Shown here piece after piece: positions 18,173-26,390 of a stretch of 64,000 nucleotides of DNA. Position 1 is the first letter of the stretch. Each line of letters begins with the position of its first letter. The DNA lies in the NCBI RefSeq assembly GCF_000422865.1, contig NZ_KE383938.1, forward strand, positions 135,770-199,769, written 5' to 3'. The notes under the pieces were generated by a model. The model was not told the origin of the DNA. It made no database searches and saw nothing but the letters and a program-made list of their open reading frames with translations. This DNA is from Oceanospirillum maris DSM 6286. GTDB lineage: Bacteria > Pseudomonadota > Gammaproteobacteria > Pseudomonadales > Halomonadaceae. A program made the position numbers and the translations under genes.

Positions 18173-18430
18173 TTAATTCCGATCCCACGCCAGCATCTCT
18201 TCAAATGCTGCCTTTAAGGCCGATTCGATATCCTGATGAGATGAATCTTTGTGCCTCGCGGGACCAGATGCTCTGCTTTCTGCAGAAGACCAAAGTTCGT
18301 ATCTTCGATTTCTGTGCTCAATGGTCAGTAAAACATCCAGACCATCCGGGTATGTTTTCTGATAAGAAAAAAGGACAGGGCTTTCATAACCGGAAAGCTC
18401 ACTCCAACCCTGAGATAAAAGCGATCTCAC
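18173..18430 (-). CDS. Hypothetical protein
   Basis: An 85-residue protein without recognised domain; the middle part (DVLLTIEHRNRRYELWSSAES) looks like a small beta sheet and the end (DIESALKAAFEEMLAW) an amphipathic helix. The GTG start at 18430 has GGAG ten bases upstream. It lies directly before the DUF1963 gene and probably shares its transcript. Confidence 0.45.
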   Translation of the reverse strand: MRSLLSQGWSELSGYESPVLFSYQKTYPDGLDVLLTIEHRNRRYELWSSAESRASGPARHKDSSHQDIESALKAAFEEMLAWDRN

Positions 18431-18495
18431 TGTACTATGACTCCCGGTTCTGCAAAATCAGAGCGCTTCCGGCATCCCTGAAAGCCATTTCGTCC

Positions 18496-19020
18496 TTAAT
18501 GCAACTGACCGGCATGTTGAGCAAGATATTCCAGCATAGGCCGCTCCAGAGGGAGCGCATTATGCGCGGGGTTAATAACAACGCCATCGTAGGCATCGCC
18601 CTGTAGTGCGAATGACCAGACATCTTTACCCGGCAATATCAGGCCTGAAACATCCTGATCGGTATATTGTCCCAGTGCCTTCCAATCGGTGAATAAAACC
18701 AGATAGTTTTTACCGACATTTTCAGCAGACAAAATCCCAAAAGTGCTACCCTGTTCAAGCGTTTGCAGATTGCCATCAGAAGGTGTCATTTTGAGCCCTT
18801 CAGTAAACATTCCCGCCAGATAATTGGCCTGAAATAGCTGCATGATCAGCTCATCTTTGGACGCATCGGAATCCTCCTCAGCGACACGCGCCATTGCCGC
18901 AACTAATGCAGGGTTTTCAACGGCCTTATTCACATCGATTTGTGTTTTTTCCTGAGACATTGCTTCGCTTGCTCCCAATACAAGCAGGATTCCAATTAGA
19001 TAAGAGATTATGCGTATCAT
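18496..19020 (-). CDS. SseB N-terminal-domain protein with signal peptide
   Basis: About 174 residues. An N-terminal signal sequence (IISYLIGILLVLGASEAMS) precedes a domain like the N-terminal SseB domain: an NPALVAAMAR start, a central LVLFTDWKALGQY strand, and DGVVINPAHNALPLERPMLEYL near the end. SseB-like domains are common in small proteins of unclear role, including toxin-neighbourhood genes. Export is unusual for the family. The ATG at 19020 is chosen over a TTG at 19029. Confidence 0.7.
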   Translation of the reverse strand: MIRIISYLIGILLVLGASEAMSQEKTQIDVNKAVENPALVAAMARVAEEDSDASKDELIMQLFQANYLAGMFTEGLKMTPSDGNLQTLEQGSTFGILSAENVGKNYLVLFTDWKALGQYTDQDVSGLILPGKDVWSFALQGDAYDGVVINPAHNALPLERPMLEYLAQHAGQLH

Positions 19021-19078
19021 AAATTTCAAAACTCATCGCCCGCGGACTAAGAAAGGGTCCTATGACTGAAGGGCAATA

Positions 19079-19651
19079 TCATTCCGGCCAGCGCTCAGCT
19101 TTAGTCAGCACATATGGCACAGCAACCGGGGTAAGCTCATCCTTATTAAAGAAAGGTGAAGGGTTTGCCTTTTTGAGCAACTTTCCCTTCAGGATGAAAG
19201 GCATAACCGTTAACAGCCCTTTCAGATTAAGTTTATCAGGCGTGCCGGGAGGTGCTGTTCCCTTCGCATAACGCCCCATAATACGGCACCGAACCTGACC
19301 CAGGCGTCTGATCGCATCGGGGGAATAAACACAGCCCAAAAAACCTGCCCAAGGCTCGTTAGGACGGGTATTAACAATGGGGGTATTGCAGCAGGATGTA
19401 GAGAAACGAAATATCCCTTTAGGCGATAATCGCGTGCATTGCAGCGTCTCTTGCCCACTAAGAATTTCGACGTCAGAAGGATAAGCCGGAATCACCTGAG
19501 TGCCGCCATTGGCATCCAGCAAGTCATCACGCTTGAGATAACGCAGGTACGACTGGCAATCATCGCAATAACACACCAAGCGACCAGGGGTGTTTTTAGG
19601 GAAGGCATTAAGACTTGCGCGGAACTGTCCGCATTGGCACTGTATTTCCAT
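19079..19651 (-). CDS. DUF6151 protein (GFA-like zinc site)
   Basis: A 190-residue protein beginning IQCQCGQFRA and continuing LVCYCDDCQSYLRYL: paired CxC and CxxC clusters spaced as in glutathione-dependent formaldehyde-activating (GFA)-like zinc folds, and matching what I recall of DUF6151. A later TSCCNTPI segment supplies more Cys ligands. Function unknown. AAGGAT upstream supports the ATG at 19651. Confidence 0.75.
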   Translation of the reverse strand: MEIQCQCGQFRASLNAFPKNTPGRLVCYCDDCQSYLRYLKRDDLLDANGGTQVIPAYPSDVEILSGQETLQCTRLSPKGIFRFSTSCCNTPIVNTRPNEPWAGFLGCVYSPDAIRRLGQVRCRIMGRYAKGTAPPGTPDKLNLKGLLTVMPFILKGKLLKKANPSPFFNKDELTPVAVPYVLTKAERWPE

Positions 19652-19767
19652 GTTCAGATCCTTTAGTGCAATCCACGATACGCTTTACACTCAGTATTAA
19701 CCAAGGTTTAACGCCTGTATTTTCAGCAGATAAACGTCAGCAAGCCCCAGCCCTTCCGGTGCTCTAC

Positions 19768-20550
19768 CTAGAACTCCAGTGACTCAACATACTTTAAGAA
19801 CAAATAATCAAACTGCTGCGTAATTCTGTAAAACCGCTCTAACAGGGCTGTATCGCCTTCCCTGTTGTACAGACGGGTAAGATCCCGGGCAATAGATTTT
19901 GCCTGTTCGGCATCTAATGAATTTTGTCGTTTAAAGCCAATAAGAGAAGCGCCCAATCCGAAGAGTTCGTACCCATAAAACTGTTCAAGGTGCTTGGCCA
20001 GCACATAGTTTTCAAACGGATTAAGGTCGCAGGAGAAGTAACCATTTGGAAATGCGCTGATTGATAACGCTGCCGATTGGACCGGAACGACTTTTATCCG
20101 GATATCGCTATCAATATAATCAAGCGGAGTGTTATGTACGCCTTCAAGCATATCCATTTCATCGTCATCAAGCGTAAGCCCTTTGCCGCAAACACCTGAG
20201 AAATCAACCGATAGCGTTTTTGAAAGAAAGTTTCTCTCCCGGATAAAAAACTCAGACTTGGTGGACAGATACCCCAGATGCTCACCATCTTCAAAGGCTT
20301 CAGGGGCAACATCAGAAAGGTCATGACCTTCAACGTCATCAAGATCATGAGACATCGTTGCATGCATAGATGTATATTCAGCCTGCCCCAAATCATCCAG
20401 CGTTGTCAGCACTGAGGAATTGTCCGACTCTTTTTTCAGAGCACTCAGAGCCTCAAAAATATCATTTAACGAATGGATGTCAGTGCCCTGGTATTCGTCA
20501 CACAGGATTTCGTACCCGGGCTGATCAGCGTACAACCTTTTGATCTTCAC
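19768..20550 (-). CDS. Hypothetical protein
   Basis: A 260-residue acidic soluble protein with no recognised family. The first third is Asp/Glu-rich (HDLDDVEGHDLSDVAPEAF), the rest mixed alpha/beta. The GTG at 20550 has AAGGAA upstream. It lies among immunity-type genes on the same strand, which is the only hint of role. Confidence 0.5.
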   Translation of the reverse strand: MKIKRLYADQPGYEILCDEYQGTDIHSLNDIFEALSALKKESDNSSVLTTLDDLGQAEYTSMHATMSHDLDDVEGHDLSDVAPEAFEDGEHLGYLSTKSEFFIRERNFLSKTLSVDFSGVCGKGLTLDDDEMDMLEGVHNTPLDYIDSDIRIKVVPVQSAALSISAFPNGYFSCDLNPFENYVLAKHLEQFYGYELFGLGASLIGFKRQNSLDAEQAKSIARDLTRLYNREGDTALLERFYRITQQFDYLFLKYVESLEF

Positions 20551-20683
20551 TTAATGATTCCTTGTCTCAATCACATTCCGGGCCCCGCTAAAGGGGACGA
20601 GTTATTTGTATATATTCGGGATTTTTGCTGCACGGTCGGCAGCAGGCAGTCGAAGATATGGCCGCTTCAGAGGCGCAAAAAAA

Positions 20684-20965
20684 TCATAACCTGCCCTTAA
20701 GAGGGTGGTCTCGCTGCCACCCGGCGGCGGCACGAGAGTTGACATAACAGATCAAAAGGTCAGCTGCGCCTCTCGATCCTACCCAGTGTATTAACGATGA
20801 GGCGACGCTACGAACACCCACCTCGCACCACAGAGCATCATTGTTGTATGCCGGCCCTCGTGAATCTACCTGACACACAAGCAGATCTGCCGCGCCGCGA
20901 AAATCAACCTGATGGACGAGAACGTCGGCAACGACCCGTGAATCCACTTCATAGACAAGCGCCAT
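20684..20965 (-). CDS. Six-repeat protein, likely 7(1) septoil-knot domain (formerly DUF6150)
   Basis: A 93-residue protein built from six copies of a V-[DNG]-x-R-x-x-A unit starting at residues 7, 20, 33, 49, 62 and 75. The spacing is 13-13-16-13-13, with a loop containing NNDALW between the third and fourth copies and an AGW end after the sixth. From memory this layout (including the D-x-LW insert and terminal AGW) is that of DUF6150, renamed for its 7(1) topological knot; a small Ureaplasma member is the known structure. Function of the family is unknown. AGGAG five bases before the ATG makes it a well-supported gene. Confidence 0.72.
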   Translation of the reverse strand: MALVYEVDSRVVADVLVHQVDFRGAADLLVCQVDSRGPAYNNDALWCEVGVRSVASSLIHWVGSRGAADLLICYVNSRAAAGWQRDHPLKGRL

Positions 20966-21090
20966 GTCTGCTCCTGTTGTTTAACCATTGCAGCTTAAAT
21001 TGCAGCCGGACACTCACATTTATGCGGACTGACATATTATGTATTCTGTTAGTCGCAACAGCCCTAATCAACAATTTCAATCAACAAGTA

Positions 21091-21384
21091 CTAATTAAGA
21101 AAAATCTTTACAAGACTGCCGCTATTATTCAGATCAAACGCGATTTGGTTAAGAGCGTTATAAAATATACCGTCACTTAACTTTTTAAGCCTGTCACTGT
21201 TCACAATTTCTATAATTTGCACACCTTCACCCGGAAACCCCGGGCCACCAGCGTTCAGAGCATCCCAAAAAGCATCCAGGTTTTTTCCAAAAAACTCACT
21301 ACCATCAGGTTTTACAGTGGCAATGTAGCTGATCCAAAAGTCTGCTTCCGAATCAACCCTTTTGCAATCAATAATATGTTTCAT
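21091..21384 (-). CDS. Barstar-like ribonuclease inhibitor
   Basis: A 97-residue protein of the barstar family: DGSEFFGKNLDAFWDALNAGG contains the conserved F-G-x-N-L-D-A-x-x-D segment that inserts into the active site of barnase-type RNases, followed by IIEIVNSDRLKK. It would bind and block a barnase-like nuclease. No such nuclease is encoded in the window, so it is an orphan immunity gene. Ribosome site weak. Confidence 0.85.
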   Translation of the reverse strand: MKHIIDCKRVDSEADFWISYIATVKPDGSEFFGKNLDAFWDALNAGGPGFPGEGVQIIEIVNSDRLKKLSDGIFYNALNQIAFDLNNSGSLVKIFLN

Positions 21385-21464
21385 AACAGTATGATAACGA
21401 TTTAATCTGTAACAAATTAATTAAAAACAACCCAATGATTAAAAAATTATCTATCCCAGAGAGT

Positions 21465-21752
21465 TTAATAGGTATTACAGCCATCCGATTTGCTACTTTG
21501 TTTTTTAAATACCCGACCAACGTGAACTAAACCAGTTAATTTTATCACCGGTTTAATTATTAACTGACCACTACCTACGATAAAAAGCCAGGTACCACTA
21601 TCAATAAGCGATTCATTAAGAAAGAAAAAACTACCTACTAAAAACCATAGCGCTATAAGCAAATCATTTAAGGCACCTAAGGCCTCATAGCGCCGCTGAA
21701 TCACTATATGCTGATGACCAATATCAACATCCAACTCATTACTTTGATTCAC
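21465..21752 (-). CDS. YrhK-like membrane protein
   Basis: A 95-residue protein matching the YrhK domain: RRYEALGALNDLLIALWFLVGSFFFL followed by GTWLFIVGSGQLIIKPVIKL, two membrane segments with the family's N-D and G-S motifs. Role unknown. The GTG start has GGAGGG five bases upstream. Confidence 0.8.
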   Translation of the reverse strand: MNQSNELDVDIGHQHIVIQRRYEALGALNDLLIALWFLVGSFFFLNESLIDSGTWLFIVGSGQLIIKPVIKLTGLVHVGRVFKKQSSKSDGCNTY

Positions 21753-21980
21753 AAACCCTCCTTAGATTAAGTCTATTAAAATAATGCTGAGAATTATCCG
21801 CCATAAAATTTCATTGCCAGAACGCTTTTGTTAGAAAGAATCATTCGAAGAACAGAAGGGATTACCAGAAAACAAAACTCATCAGACCAAGAGAGCGAAT
21901 GCCACTACCAGGGTCAGAACCAAAAAGTAACAATAAATGGCCGCTCCCAACAAGGAAAGAACCCCATTAAAACTCCGACT

Positions 21981-22250
21981 TCAACGAATATTCAGCCGGA
22001 CTTTAGCTGCATAGAGTAAGAATTTACGCTGTAGCTTATACTGGATCCCAATGAGCAGAGAATGAAGCGGATCTTCTTCGTCAATTTCGCGAACCGCAAT
22101 CAGACCAATATTGAGTTGTTCCAGTTTTTCAGGTGAAGCCTCTGCCAAAACCACTGCAAAGCAATACTCCAACTGCTTTCTGACCATTGCCTGCCAGGGT
22201 AACGGAAACCTCTCCAGCTCCACTAATGCTTGGGTTATCAACGCTTTCAT
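21981..22250 (-). CDS. Tsi6-like immunity protein
   Basis: About 89 residues (96 if a TTG at 22271 is used). The pattern ELERFP ... RKQLEYCFAVVL ... LEQLNIGLIAVREIDEEDP follows the Pseudomonas aeruginosa immunity protein Tsi6, which has RLARYP, KQLQYIRSVLL and LGSIAVKEFDETDP at matching spacing (from memory). Tsi6 neutralises the type VI effector Tse6/Tas1. No matching effector is in the window, so this looks like an orphan immunity gene. Confidence 0.72.
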   Translation of the reverse strand: MKALITQALVELERFPLPWQAMVRKQLEYCFAVVLAEASPEKLEQLNIGLIAVREIDEEDPLHSLLIGIQYKLQRKFLLYAAKVRLNIR

Positions 22251-22365
22251 TCTCAATGAACAACCGGTCAAATACGATCTAACTTATGTTTTAGCAAAGC
22301 ACTATCCTCATTCCAAATGGACTCAGAATATGAAAGCCTTAAGATAAACTCAACGTTGATCTGAT

Positions 22366-22779
22366 TTAGTCAACGGACCAAAATAACTCAAGCGTATGAA
22401 AATCATTATTCTCTATGAAAGTGAGTTCAATCATATGGGATAAACCATCATCTGCTGACTCACTAATACAGCTATACATCCCACTAAAATCAACATTCAA
22501 TCTATCGATGAATTTTTGCACATAGTGAGCCACTTGGTCAGAAACAGGCTCAGAACCATACTGACAAAGTGCATTAGCAAACAACGTTTTTAATTGATCG
22601 AACTCGGGATCACTCAATGGCTTGGGATAGCCTGCTGATTTCAAAAGCTGAGGATTTATAAAGGAATGGGCTCTGCGATGCCCAAAGCTGTAAAGATAGA
22701 TTAAACCGCCCTGATCATAGAGTTCGTCAGACTTCTGGCACGCTTCGTTCAAAAGCGCTACGGTTTTTCGGCTTAGCAT
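22366..22779 (-). CDS. Hypothetical protein
   Basis: A 137-residue soluble protein with no recognised domain; a helical first half (TVALLNEACQKSDELYDQ) and a C-terminal beta segment (MIELTFIENNDFHTLELFW). It is in line with the Tsi6-like and YrhK genes. The ATG at 22779 has GAGCG about seven bases upstream. Confidence 0.5.
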   Translation of the reverse strand: MLSRKTVALLNEACQKSDELYDQGGLIYLYSFGHRRAHSFINPQLLKSAGYPKPLSDPEFDQLKTLFANALCQYGSEPVSDQVAHYVQKFIDRLNVDFSGMYSCISESADDGLSHMIELTFIENNDFHTLELFWSVD

Positions 22780-22872
22780 ATTTGTCGCTCTGAGCTGTTA
22801 TTCTTGCCGTTACGAAACGCCTAGAGCAGCGCAACATTAAACTGATAGCGTTGAATGAAGGATAGCCTGTTA

Positions 22873-23454
22873 TCAGGCCCCGTCTAAAATCTTTACGCGC
22901 TCCCACTCTTTTTTCAAAATAGGTTGCAACTTCATGATAATTAAGTCATTAGCTTCTGCGGGGTCTGATTCGGCAGTAACAAGGTTAAAAGCAGAATCAA
23001 TAGAACTTATTAACTCTTTCGACAGATCCTCATCTGGATTCAATAATAGATTTATTTGAGCCCGATGTTTTTGTGCCATTTTGATAGCAGAGCCATATCG
23101 TTCAGACCAGCGTGCAAGTTCCGACATAGCGTACTCAGGATTTTCTAAATCTCTTAGGACGACAGCCCGGCCCTTTTTTTCCTGACATAGATCCCACACA
23201 GAGAAAATAGCAGAAATGTAATCAGACACTTCTTCCCGAAGTGAATTGATCCACGCTTGACGACTTGTAGATATAAACTCTGACCGGGATTTTTCTTTTT
23301 CTTTATCGGCAAGCTCCCTGGATATTGCTAACTGGGACTCTGTAGCCTTATTTTGATTTCTAACCGTTAAATAGGTTGTCGACACTATCGTCAATATTAC
23401 AATTATAAATGCCAGCAATGTGGGCCAGTCGAGTTCACATAAAAATTGATTCAT
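22873..23454 (-). CDS. Hypothetical membrane-anchored coiled-coil protein
   Basis: A 193-residue protein with one N-terminal membrane helix (TLLAFIIVILTIVSTTYL, residues about 11-28), then a charged coiled coil (ISRELADKEKEKSRSEF) leading into RQAWINSLREEVSDYIS. This N-TM plus 'RxxWINxLR' layout occurs in many short uncharacterised phage or genomic-island proteins. AAGGAT upstream supports the start. Confidence 0.55.
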   Translation of the reverse strand: MNQFLCELDWPTLLAFIIVILTIVSTTYLTVRNQNKATESQLAISRELADKEKEKSRSEFISTSRQAWINSLREEVSDYISAIFSVWDLCQEKKGRAVVLRDLENPEYAMSELARWSERYGSAIKMAQKHRAQINLLLNPDEDLSKELISSIDSAFNLVTAESDPAEANDLIIMKLQPILKKEWERVKILDGA

Positions 23455-23499
23455 GATTATCCTTAAATTTCATCTCAAACAGACTTTCATCCCGCCTGC

Positions 23500-23709
23500 T
23501 TATCCGTCTTTCAAACGCTTAACGTAATCGGAAACAGACCCGTTCCACAGGCATATTTGGCAAATGCCATTTTCAAAAACGTGTGCACAGTTATCATAAC
23601 CATAAAGATAATGAGCGCATTCGGGGCATAGTGAAACCATCCCGGAAGCTTCACATTTAAAATCACTGCCACATTCTGAACAGGTTCCCAGTTTTGCTTC
23701 GCAAGTCAT
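23500..23709 (-). CDS. Small zinc-ribbon-like protein
   Basis: About 69 residues with three CxxC pairs (CSEC near 10, CPEC near 28, CQIC near 50) plus CxH at 41-43, enough ligands for two zinc sites. No catalytic domain. The ATG at 23709 with AGGTG upstream is preferred to a GTG two codons earlier. It ends the accessory run and lies next to rhlE. Confidence 0.6.
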   Translation of the reverse strand: MTCEAKLGTCSECGSDFKCEASGMVSLCPECAHYLYGYDNCAHVFENGICQICLWNGSVSDYVKRLKDG

Positions 23710-23724
23710 GACCACACCTCATAT

Positions 23725-24975
23725 CTATCGACGGCGTCGCGGATTGCTTCTGCCATTCTTACCTTTACCCAAAGCTTTAGCCAGCTGGGCTTTTTTCGAG
23801 GGTTTGCGTTTGCTGCGTTCCTCTTCTTCCTGCGCCATAAAGTCCGGCTCAAAACCGGGGAACCACTGCATCATAAACGCTTCACCGGTGAGTTTTTTCA
23901 CCTCCTCAAACAGATACTTCTCTTTATGGGCGATCAGAGATACTGCGATACCTGCCTGACCCGCACGGCCGGTGCGGCCAATACGGTGAATATAATCTTC
24001 GGTGTTGTACGGCAGCTCATAGTTGACCACGGTCTGCAGTTCTTTAATGTCGAGGCCACGGGCGGCCACATCGGTCGCCACCAGCGCCCGCACTTTTCCG
24101 GTTTTAAACTCTTCCAAACCGCGATCACGGGCACCCTGAGACTTATCACCATGTACACCCGCTGCCTTGATACCATCTTTGGCCAGCTCTTTGACCAGCT
24201 CATCCACCATCTGTTTGGTTCGGGTAAAGATCAGCACCTGCTGCCAGTTTTTGGAGCCAATCAGGTAAGCCAGCATCGCGGCTTTGCGTTTGGTATCTAC
24301 TTCATAAAACAGCTGCTCGATTTTGGCTGCTGTGGCGTTACGCTCGGCGACTTCAATCAGCTTAGGGTTCTTCAGGATGGTTTTGCTGAGGGCAAACACC
24401 TCATCATTAAAGGTGGCGGAGAAGAACAGCGTCTGACGGGACTCCGGCAGGCGCTTCAGGATGCGGTTAATATCGTTAATAAAGCCCATATCCAGCATAC
24501 GGTCGGCTTCATCCAGCACCAGCGTTTCGATATCGCTAAGGTCGATCAGCTCCTTAATCGCCAGCTCCAGTAAACGACCAGGAGTTGCCACCAGCACATC
24601 ACAGCCTTTATTCAGCGCATCGATCTGCGGGTTAATACTGGCACCGCCATAGGCGACGACTGAGTTGAAGCCTAAACCTGCGCTGTATTTCACAAAGCTC
24701 TGGTGAACCTGCTGCGCCAGCTCTCGGGTTGGCGTCAGTACCAGCGTGCGGATCGCCTTTTGGTCGTCTTGGGCGTGCTGGATCAGGTAACGGTGGATCA
24801 TCGGCAAGGCAAAGGCCGCCGTTTTACCGGTGCCGGTTTGCGCACCGGCCAGCACATCGTGACCTGCCAGAACCTCCGGGATCGCTTCCAGTTGAATCGG
24901 TGTCGGCGTTTGATAGTTAAGGGATTCTAAAACCGCGAGTAAATCTGAATGCAAACTAAGGGAGGCAAAACTCAT
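23725..24975 (-). CDS. rhlE: DEAD-box ATP-dependent RNA helicase RhlE
   Basis: A 416-residue DEAD-box helicase with all core motifs: Q-motif TPTPIQLEAIP, Walker A AQTGTGKT, PTRELAQQ, VLDEADRMLDMGF, SAT in FFSATF, VATDVAARGLD and HRIGRTGRAGQ. The start MSFASLSLHSDLL and a short Lys/Arg-rich tail (KRKPSKK... RRRR) fit RhlE rather than SrmB or DeaD. It unwinds short RNA duplexes in ribosome assembly and RNA decay. Single-gene unit. Confidence 0.88.
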   Translation of the reverse strand: MSFASLSLHSDLLAVLESLNYQTPTPIQLEAIPEVLAGHDVLAGAQTGTGKTAAFALPMIHRYLIQHAQDDQKAIRTLVLTPTRELAQQVHQSFVKYSAGLGFNSVVAYGGASINPQIDALNKGCDVLVATPGRLLELAIKELIDLSDIETLVLDEADRMLDMGFINDINRILKRLPESRQTLFFSATFNDEVFALSKTILKNPKLIEVAERNATAAKIEQLFYEVDTKRKAAMLAYLIGSKNWQQVLIFTRTKQMVDELVKELAKDGIKAAGVHGDKSQGARDRGLEEFKTGKVRALVATDVAARGLDIKELQTVVNYELPYNTEDYIHRIGRTGRAGQAGIAVSLIAHKEKYLFEEVKKLTGEAFMMQWFPGFEPDFMAQEEEERSKRKPSKKAQLAKALGKGKNGRSNPRRRR

Positions 24976-25254
24976 AACCAAACACCGACAGAAAAATTAA
25001 AGTCGCGCATTGTAGCACTGAAGACTGGTGCGAACATTTGTAGACACCAATTAAATAAGGCATCTGTCATCGTCAGCAAAACTCATCTTTCTGTCGATAA
25101 AGAAACGGAACAGCTCTCTCAGCAGATGGCGGAACAGGTGAATCGGGCTTTTGAGAAGTTAGAAGCAGGAGATGGTGTTTTTATCGAGCATAAAACCGCG
25201 AAAACCCTGATGGAAACGCGCAAGGCCAGAATCTGGGACAGAGATAGGCGATGA
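24949..25254 (+). pseudogene. Antitoxin-like gene fragment
   Basis: The frame overlaps the rhlE 5' end, so its true start is unclear. The last ~55 residues (DKETEQLSQQMAEQVNRAFEKLEAGD ... METRKARI) look like the helical C-terminus of a type II antitoxin. A further ATG overlaps the stop (ATGA at 25251) in the manner of an antitoxin-toxin junction, but opens only a 28-codon frame that matches no toxin I know. No ATG with a ribosome site precedes the conserved part. Interpreted as a decayed toxin-antitoxin locus. Confidence 0.3.
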
Positions 25255-25612
25255 TTGTATTTCATGTGGTAGCACATGCTGTCGGAATTATTCCGGTACT
25301 CCAACAGAAACAACAGTTTCCAATGAGTAACATTTAGGGAATAAAATTTGTGGATTGCAGCTTATTGTACGAGAAGGAACTTAAGACAAGCTAGAAGGGG
25401 TTTGAGGCTGCTCAACCCCAAACAATCGAGAGTGATTACTAAAAATAAAAAAGTCCAAACAGTTAATGATGATTAAACTTAAAAAACCAAAAGTCGTGCA
25501 AAGATTTCCTACCATAGTCACCCCCTCTCGAATGCCAGTAATTGAATCGAGTCCCCACTAATATCCTATACTTTTCAATCTCTCGATTGAATGGGGCGGG
25601 ACAGCATGAAGG
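25255..25612. other. A+T-rich intergenic stretch
   Basis: No credible gene. It contains a short inverted repeat TTCAATC/GATTGAA (25574-25580 and 25585-25591) that lacks a T-run and so is not an obvious terminator. I see nothing else to name. Confidence 0.5.
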
Positions 25613-26263
25613 CTATCGATAACGGCCTGCCTTGTCAATTACGTTACATAATCCGTTTGCTGTAACAATACGATAAGGCAAAAAGCCATTGAGACTCTTA
25701 AGACCCATTAAAAGTTTGTCTTCACCGAGTCGTTCCAGCAAACTGAATAACGTCAAAGAATTCACTTTACCACCTTTCAAATGCAACACACGGCTATTAT
25801 GAATCCTTGAATTGAACCTCAGTCCATCAAGCAAGTTCATTATGCACTCTGATACGACAGGCGTCGGACGTTGAGAGTAAAAACGATTGCTATCATCAAT
25901 AACTATGTTTTTAGCTAATTTCAAATTTGTATTTACAAAAATGCAATTCTCAAAGATACAGCCTTTAAAATTGCTATTTTTCAACAAGGCTGCTGAAAAG
26001 ACACAAGATTTAAAGACAGCATCAGTGAAGTTAGACTTTTTTAGGTTTGTCCCTAAAAATTCAACCTGTGAAAACTCTGCATTTTTAAAACGGCAGCTGG
26101 TTAAAATAGCCCCTTTAAAGTTCACATTAAAAAAAGAGGTGTTCGAGAAGTTAGCGCGAAAACACTGAGCTTTAGAGTAAAACTTGTTTCGTATACTTTT
26201 CACTCTAGTCTTGCCATAAAAAAGCGATAATCGGCTCAAGCCTTTTTGTTTTTTTGGAAGCAA
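25613..26263 (-). CDS. Pentapeptide-repeat protein
   Basis: A 216-residue protein. Residues about 37-116 form 16 consecutive pentapeptides with Phe/Leu at the centre (ANFSN, TSFFN, VNFKG, AILTS, CRFKN ...), which would fold as a right-handed square beta-helix. A 100-residue C-terminal part follows that I do not recognise. Some pentapeptide proteins shield DNA gyrase, but nothing here shows that. The TTG start has GGAG six or seven bases upstream. Cys-rich repeats are unusual. Confidence 0.8.
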   Translation of the reverse strand: MLPKKQKGLSRLSLFYGKTRVKSIRNKFYSKAQCFRANFSNTSFFNVNFKGAILTSCRFKNAEFSQVEFLGTNLKKSNFTDAVFKSCVFSAALLKNSNFKGCIFENCIFVNTNLKLAKNIVIDDSNRFYSQRPTPVVSECIMNLLDGLRFNSRIHNSRVLHLKGGKVNSLTLFSLLERLGEDKLLMGLKSLNGFLPYRIVTANGLCNVIDKAGRYR

Positions 26264-26390
26264 AATACACTCCGTTTAGGGATCATCCTAATATCAACAA
26301 CCCATAATTTTATCCAGTCACATCAACATGTTAAGGCTGATCTCCGCCGTATCTGAAAACGACGGCCTGCAGCCGTTGCTCGGAGGAGAT

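Noticed and set aside
21828..22019. Plus-strand 63-codon frame overlapping the Tsi6-like gene end.
   Set aside because: No ribosome site, low-complexity polar composition and overlap with a better supported gene; it lies in a non-coding gap.
1..26263. Integron-like cassette array (many small same-strand genes).
   Set aside because: I looked in the gaps for paired RYYYAAC/GTTRRRY core sites of attC elements and found only isolated partial matches; no integrase gene is present.
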